Assembly (NCBI GenBank): GCA_902798675.1 | Contig: CADBXQ010000018.1 | Span: 1-10,218, forward strand | Length of the DNA stretch: 10,218 nucleotides | Source of the DNA: Oscillospiraceae bacterium | GTDB taxonomy: Bacteria; Bacillota; Clostridia; Oscillospirales; Ruminococcaceae | Direction: 5' to 3' | In this document: one piece after another, positions 1-5,703 of the stretch | How positions within the stretch are numbered: position 1 is the stretch's first letter | How the letters are laid out: every line of letters begins with the position of its first letter | The notes under the pieces: generated by a model | The model's database searches: none | Told to the model about the DNA's origin: nothing | The model's input: only the letters and a program-made list of their open reading frames with translations | Position numbers and translations under genes: made by a program

Positions 1-48
1 GGGATTGGGCCAATCCCCAAATCCCCAATCCCCAATCCCCAATCCCCA
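1..48. repeat. CCCCAAT heptamer repeat with terminal palindrome
   Basis: Three perfect CCCCAAT units lie head to tail at 23-43. An eight-base variant with one extra A (15-22) precedes them and a partial CCCC follows at 44-47. The first 17 bases form a near-perfect palindrome: GGGATTGG at 1-8, one spacer base, and CCAATCCC at 10-17. Heptamer repeats of this kind are known as short tandem repeats in several genomes, including cyanobacteria. Lying at the very edge of the window beside foreign-looking DNA, they could be a real repeat, a telomere-like sequence, or the place where an assembly broke or joined. The sequence alone cannot separate these. Confidence 0.75.
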
Positions 49-133
49 TGTAATTAAAAATATAAATCAAAGATGAGTTTAAAAATATGAATAAATAAAT
101 TTATATAATTTTTTAAAACTTAAAATTAAAAAA

Positions 134-1006
134 ATGAATTGTTTTTCAGTATTAATAAAAGTAAAAGACTTTCTTCCTAAAATTAATAAAATACCTTTTG
201 ATAATTTTATTTGTATCTTCACTCATGAAGAATTTGAAGGAAGAATATCATTAATGCAGCATGAATACCAATATATTAATCATGAAATTAAAGATATTAA
301 TTCAGATATAAAATATAAAATAACAATGATTGATTATATTACAAAAAAATTAATAGGCACTTGTTATTATTTTATACCTCATAACAAAATAAAAAATCTG
401 AACATAGGTAATTCAATTAATTTCACAAGTATTATAAAAGTTCTAATAAGCCAAAAAACAAAAAAACAATTTTTGGAAAATACAAAAGATAATATATTCT
501 TAACAATATCAACCGAAATAATAAAATTTAATAAATTCTCATGTGATTTAAATTCTTCAACTCAAAATAAATTTGAAAATAAAAATATATCATCTAAAAT
601 TAATAAATATTATCAGGAATCAAATAGTGAAGATAAAAATAGTATAAAACATCCTCATATTAAAAATATAAAAAAAAATCCATTTGAATATATAAAAATA
701 AAAAAGGTAAATTCAAATAAACTTATGGCTGATATAAATGAAGAAAGTCAAAATTTGATGAATAATTCTAAAAGCAATCGAGATTACAGAAGAAATAAAA
801 ATGAATTAGAAATGCTTTATAAAAGGTATGCCTCCCCTTTATTAAGTGGTGATAGCAAAAAAAATATTAATTTAAATATGCATAATATATGTGTTCAAAA
901 TTATTATACGTTTCATTCACAAATTTGTTTGGGGGTTAACCTGGCCAGTCAGGAAATTATTGCTAAAAATAACACATATATTTCAGAAATTTTTGCAAAG
1001 TTTTAA
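134..1006 (+). CDS. Very AT-rich foreign-looking ORF, weak C2-like N-terminus
   Basis: I do not recognise this 290-residue ORF. It is rich in Asn, Lys, Ile and Ser, with charged low-complexity stretches from about residue 135 to 240. The first 130 residues alternate short hydrophobic strands with loops in a way loosely like a C2 domain (for example VLIKVKDFL, NFICIF, KLIGTCYYF, NIFLTIS); that assignment is a guess. The ATG follows a run of A residues and has no SD, unlike the bacterial genes here, and the base composition is far lower in GC. The last 40 or so residues (from about 876) overlap, in another frame, the tail of yabQ, so the true protein probably ran on elsewhere and this C-terminus is made by the junction. 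It may be protist-host DNA, a transferred gene, or an assembly chimera. Confidence 0.35.
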   Translation: MNCFSVLIKVKDFLPKINKIPFDNFICIFTHEEFEGRISLMQHEYQYINHEIKDINSDIKYKITMIDYITKKLIGTCYYFIPHNKIKNLNIGNSINFTSIIKVLISQKTKKQFLENTKDNIFLTISTEIIKFNKFSCDLNSSTQNKFENKNISSKINKYYQESNSEDKNSIKHPHIKNIKKNPFEYIKIKKVNSNKLMADINEESQNLMNNSKSNRDYRRNKNELEMLYKRYASPLLSGDSKKNINLNMHNICVQNYYTFHSQICLGVNLASQEIIAKNNTYISEIFAKF

Positions 1007-1103
1007 GCGAAAAATAAAAAAATATTTCCAAATTAAAAAAAAATTCTTGCATTTTAAGGGCATATCGGTGTATAATAAGATGAGGTCAAAAAGTGACAAG
1101 TGA
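876..1103 (+). CDS. yabQ: C-terminal fragment of spore cortex protein YabQ
   Basis: This frame is open from a stop at 873-875 to TGA at 1101-1103. It encodes the end of a membrane segment (FVWGLTWPVRKLLL) followed by a strongly basic tail and a final VYNKM motif. YabQ proteins, which are needed for spore cortex formation, end in this way, with a hydrophobic stretch, a Lys-rich helix and a short YN-containing end. The identification rests mainly on position: yabQ normally lies directly upstream of divIC and an S1-domain gene, exactly as here. The N-terminal membrane part is missing, because the sequence changes to foreign AT-rich DNA at about 870-900. GTG at 891 could act as a start but has no SD. 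I read this as a gene cut by the junction, not a small gene. The divIC promoter lies inside its last codons. Confidence 0.6.
   Translation: MCIIYVFKIIIRFIHKFVWGLTWPVRKLLLKITHIFQKFLQSFKRKIKKYFQIKKKFLHFKGISVYNKMRSKSDK
1047..1076 (+). promoter_or_regulatory. Sigma-A promoter for divIC and the S1 gene
   Basis: TTGCAT (1047-1052) is followed after 18 bases by a perfect TATAAT (1071-1076). Transcription would start near 1083, about 45 bases before the divIC ATG. The -35 box is only a partial match. The promoter sits within the yabQ tail, so divIC could be expressed even where yabQ is broken. Confidence 0.6.
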
Positions 1104-1129
1104 TTTAGCTGTTTGAAAAAGGGTGCTTT

Positions 1130-1429
1130 ATGTTTAAATTTAAAACAAACAGGAAGAAATTTAAAAAATTAATTTTTAGGTTGTTGTTTGTGGTTTTTGC
1201 GATGTGGCTGGTTTTTAATTTGGTTGGCGTTCAGACCAGCATTTCAAAAAAGAGTCAGGAGCTAAATGCGCTCAAAGAAAAAGTTAAAACTCAGGCCCAA
1301 AAAAACGAGCTGCTTCAACGACAGCTGGATTTTGGGATAACCGATGAATATATTGCGAAGGTTGCGAGGGAAAAGTTGAATCTCTTGTTTCCTTTAGAGC
1401 GAGTTTTTATCGACGTGGCAAAAGAATGA
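1130..1429 (+). CDS. divIC: Septum formation initiator DivIC/FtsB
   Basis: This is a 99-residue bitopic membrane protein of the FtsB/DivIC family, which joins FtsL and DivIB/FtsQ in the divisome and helps activate septal peptidoglycan synthesis. The sequence shows a basic cytoplasmic N-terminus (about 1-13), one membrane segment (about 14-34), an extracytoplasmic coiled coil (about 36-66, ending KNELLQRQL), and the family's terminal signature DEYIAKVAREKLNL followed by P-x-ERVFIDV. Length and order are typical. The SD is AAGGG, 7 bases before the ATG. It lies between yabQ and the S1-domain gene, the standard arrangement in endospore-forming Firmicutes. Whether it is best called ftsB or divIC is a matter of naming. 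Confidence 0.9.
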   Translation: MFKFKTNRKKFKKLIFRLLFVVFAMWLVFNLVGVQTSISKKSQELNALKEKVKTQAQKNELLQRQLDFGITDEYIAKVAREKLNLLFPLERVFIDVAKE

Positions 1430-1458
1430 TTATTTTTTAAGGAGGTTTTTTAAATTAT

Positions 1459-1947
1459 ATGCAGCTTGATATTGGAGCTATAGTTGAGGGAAAGGTTACG
1501 GGAATAACCAAATTTGGGGCGTTTGTTGAGATAGATGACGGGGTGACGGGGCTTGTCCATATTTCTGAAATCTCTAAGGATTATGTGACTGATGTTGCGG
1601 ATTTTTTGGAGAGAGGAGATATTGTTAAAGTCAAAGTTTTAACGGCCGATGAAAAAAGGTTGAGTTTGTCTTTGAAAGACGGCGGAACTGTTGTTAAAAG
1701 CAAAAAAACAGGCGCAGACGCCGAAAAAGACAAGCGTGATTTTTCAAAGGATAAAAATCAAAAACCTGCTAAAAGTGTTTCTCGCCCGGCTGAATCCCCC
1801 AAGATCCATAACCCTCTTCCCAAAAAGGAAGAGCCCTTAACATTCGAGGAAATGCTGAGCCGTTTTAAGAAAAACAGCGAGGAGAAAATTTCAGACATAA
1901 AGAAAAACCTTGACGGCAAAAGAGGTTCATATTCCAAAAGGCGTTGA
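1459..1947 (+). CDS. S1 RNA-binding domain protein (YabR/GSP13-like)
   Basis: The protein has 162 residues. Residues 1-72 form one S1 domain, an OB-fold that binds RNA, with the usual pattern GxIVEGKVTGITKFGAFVE, GLVHISEIS, and GDIVKVKVL ending RLSLSLK. A long hydrophilic, Lys-rich linker follows (about 73-125), then an EPLTFEEML motif and a basic tail. This matches the YabR/general-stress-protein-13 type of ribosome-associated protein found after divIC in Firmicutes; its exact role is not settled. The SD AAGGAGG is strong but 13 bases from the ATG, longer than usual; no better start is visible. It is 29 bases downstream of divIC and is probably cotranscribed with it. Confidence 0.85.
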   Translation: MQLDIGAIVEGKVTGITKFGAFVEIDDGVTGLVHISEISKDYVTDVADFLERGDIVKVKVLTADEKRLSLSLKDGGTVVKSKKTGADAEKDKRDFSKDKNQKPAKSVSRPAESPKIHNPLPKKEEPLTFEEMLSRFKKNSEEKISDIKKNLDGKRGSYSKRR

Positions 1948-1965
1948 GTTTTGGACTTTTGCGCC

Positions 1966-2011
1966 AAAAAAGCCACATCTTCCCCTAAATTTGGGAATTT
2001 GCAGCTTTTTG
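1966..2011. terminator. Bidirectional terminator between the S1 gene and gdhA
   Basis: The two genes converge here. AAAAAAGC (1966-1973) pairs with GCTTTTT (2004-2010), and inside it TTCCC (1981-1985) pairs with GGGAA (1993-1997); the helix between is interrupted by unpaired bases. T-runs follow the stem on both strands, so it can serve either direction. The internal bulges make the strength uncertain. Confidence 0.55.
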
Positions 2012-2040
2012 TCTTTTGGTTTGTTTTTGTTTTGGTTTTT

Positions 2041-3390
2041 TTACACAATTCCTTGTGATATCATCGCGTTGCAGACTTTGTTAAATCCGGATATATTGCT
2101 TCCAACAACCATGTTTCCGTCGAAGCCATATTCTCTGGACGCGTCATATCCTTGAGTGAAAATGTTTTTCATTATGTTTTGAATTTTTTGGTCAACCTCT
2201 TCAAAAGTCCAAGAATATCGGATTGAATTTTGAGACATTTCCAGGCCAGAGCATGCGACTCCGCCAGCGTTTGCGGCTTTTCCGGGGCCGAAAGGAATGT
2301 TGTTTTGAATCAGTTGGGAGACTGCGTGTTGGGTGCATGGCATGTTGGCGCCTTCTGCGACGCAGATTACTCCATTTTTAATCAGGGTTTTGGCGCTTTG
2401 CTCGTCAAGCTCGTTTTGGGTTGCGCATGGGAGAGCTATGTCGCATGGAATCGTCCATATATTTTTGCATCCATCAAAATATTTCGCGCTTTTGACTTTT
2501 TGTGAATATTCTGAAATTCTTCCTCTCTCGACTTCTTTGATTTGTTTGACAGTTTCGACGTCTATTCCGTTTTCATCATATACATATCCGCAGGAATCCG
2601 ACATAGCGACAACTTTTGCTCCGAGCTTTGTTGCCTTTTGCGCTGCGTATATCGCGACATTGCCAGAACCAGAAATAACGACTGTTTTTCCTTCAAAAGA
2701 AGTGTTGCAAAGGGTTTCCAGCATCTGCTGTGTATAGTAGCAAAGGCCATATCCAGTCGCCTCGGTCCGAAATAAAGATCCCCCATATTCGAGCCCTTTG
2801 CCGGTTAAAACGCCTGTAAATGTGTTGGTGATGCGTTTATATTGCCCAAACATATACCCTATTTCGCGCCCGCCAACGCCAATATCTCCAGCAGGAACGT
2901 CTGTGTCTGGGCCTATATGGCGACAGAGTTCTGTCATAAAGCTTTGACAAAATCGCATGATTTCCCCATCTGATTTGCCTTTAGGATCAAAATCCGAGCC
3001 TCCTTTTCCTCCCCCCATAGGCAAACTTGTCAATGCATTTTTAAAAATCTGTTCAAATCCCAAGAATTTAATGACCGACGCGTTAACGGTTGGATGAAGC
3101 CTAAGGCCGCCTTTATATGGGCCGATTGCTGAATTAAATTCAACGCGAAAAGCTCGATTAACATTAACCTTGCCTTGGTCATCAACCCAAGGGACTCTGA
3201 ACTGAATCATGCGCTCCGGCTCAACCAATCGCTCAATAACGCCGTTTTTTTCAATTTCCGGCCGCCGCTTGACAACAACTTCAAGAGAGCTCAAAACCTC
3301 TTCGACAGCCTGCAAAAATTCGGGTTCATTTTTGTTCCTTTTTTTAACTGTTTCATAAATATTTGACAGGTATGAATTTTTTAAAGACAT
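2041..3390 (-). CDS. gdhA: NADP-type glutamate dehydrogenase
   Basis: The 449-residue protein is a hexameric class I glutamate dehydrogenase, interconverting 2-oxoglutarate plus ammonium and glutamate with NADP(H), usually for ammonium assimilation. Full length for the family. Catalytic and substrate residues are all visible: K93 in PYKGGLR, K117, the catalytic K129 in PMGGGKGGSDFDPKGKS, and D169 in PAGDIGVGGREIGYM. The coenzyme domain starts at about residue 235 with GSGNVAIYAA (241-250). NADP rather than NAD preference is inferred from similarity to the biosynthetic enzymes. The ATG has an AAAGGAG SD 8 bases upstream and its own sigma-A promoter. It is monocistronic and divergent from a PII-like gene, suggesting a shared role in nitrogen metabolism. 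Confidence 0.96.
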   Translation of the reverse strand: MSLKNSYLSNIYETVKKRNKNEPEFLQAVEEVLSSLEVVVKRRPEIEKNGVIERLVEPERMIQFRVPWVDDQGKVNVNRAFRVEFNSAIGPYKGGLRLHPTVNASVIKFLGFEQIFKNALTSLPMGGGKGGSDFDPKGKSDGEIMRFCQSFMTELCRHIGPDTDVPAGDIGVGGREIGYMFGQYKRITNTFTGVLTGKGLEYGGSLFRTEATGYGLCYYTQQMLETLCNTSFEGKTVVISGSGNVAIYAAQKATKLGAKVVAMSDSCGYVYDENGIDVETVKQIKEVERGRISEYSQKVKSAKYFDGCKNIWTIPCDIALPCATQNELDEQSAKTLIKNGVICVAEGANMPCTQHAVSQLIQNNIPFGPGKAANAGGVACSGLEMSQNSIRYSWTFEEVDQKIQNIMKNIFTQGYDASREYGFDGNMVVGSNISGFNKVCNAMISQGIV

Positions 3391-3429
3391 AACAAAAACT
3401 CCTTTAAATTAATTTTTCAAAGCAAAATC

Positions 3430-3458
3430 ATTATAGCACGGCTTTTTTAAAATTGCAA
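3430..3458 (-). promoter_or_regulatory. Sigma-A promoter of gdhA
   Basis: On the minus strand TTGCAA (3458-3453) is followed after exactly 17 bases by TATAAT (3435-3430). The predicted start is near 3423, giving a leader of about 33 bases that contains the AAAGGAG SD. I see no clear operator. Confidence 0.75.
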
Positions 3459-3734
3459 GAGGGTATTTTCAATTTTTGAAATTTTTTTATCTTAAAATTT
3501 CATAATTTTAACTTGAGTTTTGATGTTTCTTCTTGAAATATCCTGAATTTGTCGCTGTTTTTGCTTGAATTGCTTGCAATATGTTTTTTAAATTTAGTTT
3601 TTATTTTGCAATATTTGAATTTTATTATTTCAAATAGTTGATCAAATTTGGGACTTTTGTGATAGATTATGCGCTGTGTGAAACATATAAATTGCAAACA
3701 CACAATGTTTTAACCATATGTAACCTTTTTGTTA
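3459..3734. other. AT-rich divergent intergenic region, no gene seen
   Basis: This is the space between the gdhA promoter and the PII-like gene's promoter. It is AT-rich. A 67-codon minus-strand frame at 3500-3703 lacks an SD and has biased composition, so I do not call it. Room is left for regulator binding, but I cannot identify a specific operator; the small palindrome TTGATCAA at 3649-3656 is unremarkable in such AT-rich DNA. Confidence 0.4.
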
Positions 3735-3763
3735 TTGATCTTGGCGGTTAAATGTGATATAAT
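3735..3763 (+). promoter_or_regulatory. Sigma-A promoter of the PII-like gene
   Basis: TTGATC (3735-3740), a 17-base spacer, and a perfect TATAAT (3758-3763). The start would fall near 3770, leaving a leader of about 47 bases before the ATG at 3817. Confidence 0.75.
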
Positions 3764-3816
3764 GCTAGATGTCGAGCGACAGGGCATATTAATAATTTGA
3801 CAGGAGAATGATTTTT

Positions 3817-4188
3817 ATGAAAGCGTTGATTTTTGTTTTAAACGACATAAGCAAATTGGATGAGCTTTTAATAGAGTTGTCTAAAAATGGTTTAAGGGGA
3901 GCAACAATAATAAATTCGATTGGAATGGCGAGATCAATATATAAATCCAAATCTTCAAACACATATGAAAGCATTATCATTAATTCGCTTAAAGCCTTGC
4001 TTGAGAGCTCAACAAGTGATGAAAACAAGACTATTTTCACAATTGTTGATGAAGTTCAAGAAAAAATGTTTTATGAGGTTGTCGAAAAAATCATAGGACC
4101 TTTATCTAAAGAGAACTCAGGTATAATATTTACGGTTCCGGTTGATTCTGTTAGAGGATTGACTAAAAATGTGACGGAGGTCAAATAA
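3817..4188 (+). CDS. Small PII-like (nitrogen-regulator-fold) protein
   Basis: The 123-residue protein resembles the PII/PII-like signalling fold: a first strand and helix (KALIFVLNDISKLDELLIEL), a second strand containing GLRGATIINSIGMAR, a variable loop, then FTIVDEVQEKMF-EVVEKII and a last strand with IIFTVPVDSVRGL. PII family members end their core with a comparable hydrophobic strand and PVD/PVE segment. Typical GlnB uridylylation and ATP-binding signatures are not evident, so it is a PII-like relative and not GlnB; its ligand is unknown. The start is ATG 3817 because AGGAG at 3802-3806 lies 10 bases upstream; the in-frame ATG at 3808 is too close to the SD. It is divergent from gdhA and converges with sigK, 21 bases away, with no clear terminator. 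Confidence 0.7.
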   Translation: MKALIFVLNDISKLDELLIELSKNGLRGATIINSIGMARSIYKSKSSNTYESIIINSLKALLESSTSDENKTIFTIVDEVQEKMFYEVVEKIIGPLSKENSGIIFTVPVDSVRGLTKNVTEVK

Positions 4189-4209
4189 AGTCTATATATC
4201 AAAATATTG

Positions 4210-4896
4210 TTAGCTTTTATTAAAGGCTTTGTTTAGGGTTTCCAGCGCTTTTTTTTCAATTCTTGAAACATATGACCTTGATATATTCAGTTTTTTGGCT
4301 GTTTCTCGCTGCGTTAAAGGAGCTCCTCCGTATAGGCCATATCTGAACATTATGACTTTTTTTTCACGCTCACTTAGAATATTTTGGACATATTTGTATA
4401 ATGCATCAGATTTGCATTTTAATTCGACAGCATCCGCAACGTCTCCATCATCCGCCAGTATATCCGAAAATGAGAGGGTGTTGCCGTCTTTGTCTGTGTC
4501 TATGGCATCACTAATATATATGTCATTAGCAGATTTTTTTAGAGAGCGAAAGTGCATAAGTATCTCATTTTCGATGCATCTGGCCGCGTATGTTGCAAAT
4601 TTTATTCCTTTTTCAAAATCATAGCTTTCAACAGCTTTTATCAGGCCGATTGCTCCGATTGAGATCAGGTCGTCTTGATCTTTGGTTGACGAATAGTATT
4701 TTTTTGCTATGTGGGCAACGAGTCGCAAATTGTGTTTTATTAATAAATCTCGCGCCTTTTGGTCTTTATTTTTCATTTTTTCAAAACATTCCCGCTCTTT
4801 TTTGGCTGACAGAGGTTTTGGGAAAGAATTTCCTTCAATATGTAGGGCTAAAAATAAAATATGTTTTAAAATTTGAGTAATTGTTTCTATAATCAA
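4210..4896 (-). CDS. sigK: Sporulation sigma factor SigK (pro-sigma-K)
   Basis: The 228-residue protein is a sigma-70 family factor of the SigK type, which directs late mother-cell transcription during endospore formation. A hydrophobic N-terminus of about 20 residues precedes the mature-like start GNSFPKPLS, corresponding to the pro-peptide that membrane protease SpoIVFB removes in Bacillus. Region 2 carries HNLRLVAHIAKKYY, DLISIGAIGLIKAVESYD and FATYAARCIENEILMH; region 4 carries the helix-turn-helix QRETAKKLNISRSYVSRIEKKAL (about 196-218). The gene is uninterrupted, with no skin-type insertion. I prefer TTG at 4896, placed 5 bases after the SD AGAGGTGG; a GTG at 4905 lies inside that SD. 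The SD is part of the thiT terminator hairpin, which suggests control of translation or separation from thiT transcription. Confidence 0.93.
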   Translation of the reverse strand: MIIETITQILKHILFLALHIEGNSFPKPLSAKKERECFEKMKNKDQKARDLLIKHNLRLVAHIAKKYYSSTKDQDDLISIGAIGLIKAVESYDFEKGIKFATYAARCIENEILMHFRSLKKSANDIYISDAIDTDKDGNTLSFSDILADDGDVADAVELKCKSDALYKYVQNILSEREKKVIMFRYGLYGGAPLTQRETAKKLNISRSYVSRIEKKALETLNKAFNKS

Positions 4897-4940
4897 AAAA
4901 ACCACCTCTAATTATGATATATGCGAATTAGAGGTGGTTT
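4895..4940 (-). terminator. thiT terminator hairpin that contains the sigK SD
   Basis: Perfect 15-base arms, 4940-4926 and 4913-4899 on the minus strand, enclose a 12-base loop. Seven T residues follow or overlap the stem end (4901-4895), the form of an intrinsic terminator for thiT, whose stop is 22 bases upstream. The 3' arm includes AGAGGTGG, the SD of sigK, and the T-run supplies the sigK start codon TTG. In transcripts reading through from thiT the SD would be locked in the stem. Confidence 0.85.
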
Positions 4941-4962
4941 GTGCATATACATATAAATATGT

Positions 4963-5490
4963 TTATTTAGTTGCTGTTTTTTTTATTTTTTCGATTGTTT
5001 TATTAAAAATTGGCAGTTTAATTAATATAACACTTAGGATTGCTTCGCAAAATATATACGATCCGTTATACACAATTGAATATGGCAAAGCCCCCCAGCC
5101 GTCCCATGCATACTGGCCAAAAAATATAAAACCAGACAAAACCGAAAACAAATATCTTCCGAGGACGCCAACAATATATCCTTTAACCAGGCCATTTTTG
5201 GCGTCTTTAAAAAATCCTGAAACGCCCAAGGCCGAGAAAGATAAGATATAATCAATAATCAATTGAACGGGATGGACAAAACTTGGCTTTAGAACCAGTT
5301 TTATCAGGCCAAAAGCAAGCCCAGAAGCCATTCCAAACTTTGCGCCATAAAAAAATCCTGTTAGACAAATAAAAAGCATGCTAAACATAGTTACAGATCC
5401 GCCAAAAGGCAGCGAAAATAGAGGAATGAAAGATCCAGCTGTTGCAAGCGAAATCAGGATTGAACAAAATGTTATTTTATTGAGTCTCAA
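4963..5490 (-). CDS. thiT: Thiamine-specific ECF transporter S component ThiT
   Basis: The 175-residue protein is an S (substrate-capture) subunit of an energy-coupling factor transporter; it would work with a shared EcfA-EcfA'-T module encoded elsewhere. About six hydrophobic membrane segments are visible. ThiT-like signatures include KLVLKPSFVHPVQLIIDYILSF in the middle and the later Trp-rich loop with YNGSYIFCEA, near the thiamine-binding residues of the family. The TPP riboswitch directly upstream supports thiamine as substrate. The longest frame opens at 5547, but that lies inside the leader terminator; I choose TTG 5490, preceded by GAGGTTGGTG. The start codon is therefore less certain than the gene. 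The SPFH gene upstream has a separate promoter. Confidence 0.88.
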   Translation of the reverse strand: MRLNKITFCSILISLATAGSFIPLFSLPFGGSVTMFSMLFICLTGFFYGAKFGMASGLAFGLIKLVLKPSFVHPVQLIIDYILSFSALGVSGFFKDAKNGLVKGYIVGVLGRYLFSVLSGFIFFGQYAWDGWGALPYSIVYNGSYIFCEAILSVILIKLPIFNKTIEKIKKTATK

Positions 5491-5517
5491 ATTTATGTCA
5501 CCAACCTCTTTTTTATT

Positions 5518-5555
5518 AAAAAAAGCAGAAGTCGCCCAACCTGACAACTTCTGCT
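5518..5555 (-). terminator. Riboswitch-controlled leader terminator of thiT
   Basis: On the minus strand AGCAGAAGTTG (5555-5545) pairs with CGACTTCTGCT (5534-5524), 11 base pairs including one G-U, around a 10-base loop. T residues 5523-5518 follow at once. It lies between the TPP aptamer and the thiT start, so thiamine pyrophosphate binding would favour termination. I could not trace the competing antiterminator with certainty. Confidence 0.85.
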
Positions 5556-5569
5556 AGAAACTAAAACAG

Positions 5570-5671
5570 AAAACACCTCCCCTCGTTGGCATTACCCAAA
5601 TCAGGTCCATTCGGTCGAAGGTTTAAAATTCCTTCCTCTCAGCCTGAATAACCACAAGCTCCCGATATTTT
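5570..5671 (-). promoter_or_regulatory. TPP riboswitch (THI box)
   Basis: The minus strand carries the hallmark aptamer elements in order: CTGAGAGG (5642-5635), then ACCTGATTTGGGTAATGCC (5607-5589) and ACGAGGGGAGG. These are the conserved pyrimidine- and pyrophosphate-binding loops of the TPP class. The closing helix P1 can form between AAAATATC (5671-5664) and GGTGTTTT (5577-5570), all paired with G-U allowed. It ends 15 bases before the terminator arm, the arrangement of a transcription-terminating OFF switch for thiT. When TPP is scarce, thiamine uptake would be turned on. Confidence 0.95.
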
Positions 5672-5695
5672 AAATATTAAATTTTATACAATCAA
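5667..5695 (-). promoter_or_regulatory. Probable sigma-A promoter of the thiT leader
   Basis: TTGATT (5695-5690), a 17-base spacer and TAAAAT (5672-5667) fit sigma-A. This -10 box overlaps the 5' side of riboswitch P1, so the start would truncate P1. An alternative -10, TATAAA at 5687-5682, would keep P1 whole but lacks a convincing -35. One of the two is likely used. Confidence 0.5.
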
Positions 5696-5703
5696 AACAC
5701 AGC

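Noticed and set aside
1..48. CRISPR array from the short regular repeats
   Set aside because: Units are seven bases and directly tandem, with no spacers, and no cas genes are present.
2230..2786. Frames on both strands within gdhA
   Set aside because: gdhA is full length with all catalytic motifs; the other frames have no translation signals.
3500..3703. 67-codon minus-strand frame between gdhA and the PII-like gene
   Set aside because: GTG start without SD, Lys/Ile-rich composition expected from AT-rich DNA, and no recognisable motif.
5491..5547. Upstream extension of thiT to the start at 5547
   Set aside because: These codons lie in the riboswitch terminator hairpin and U-run.
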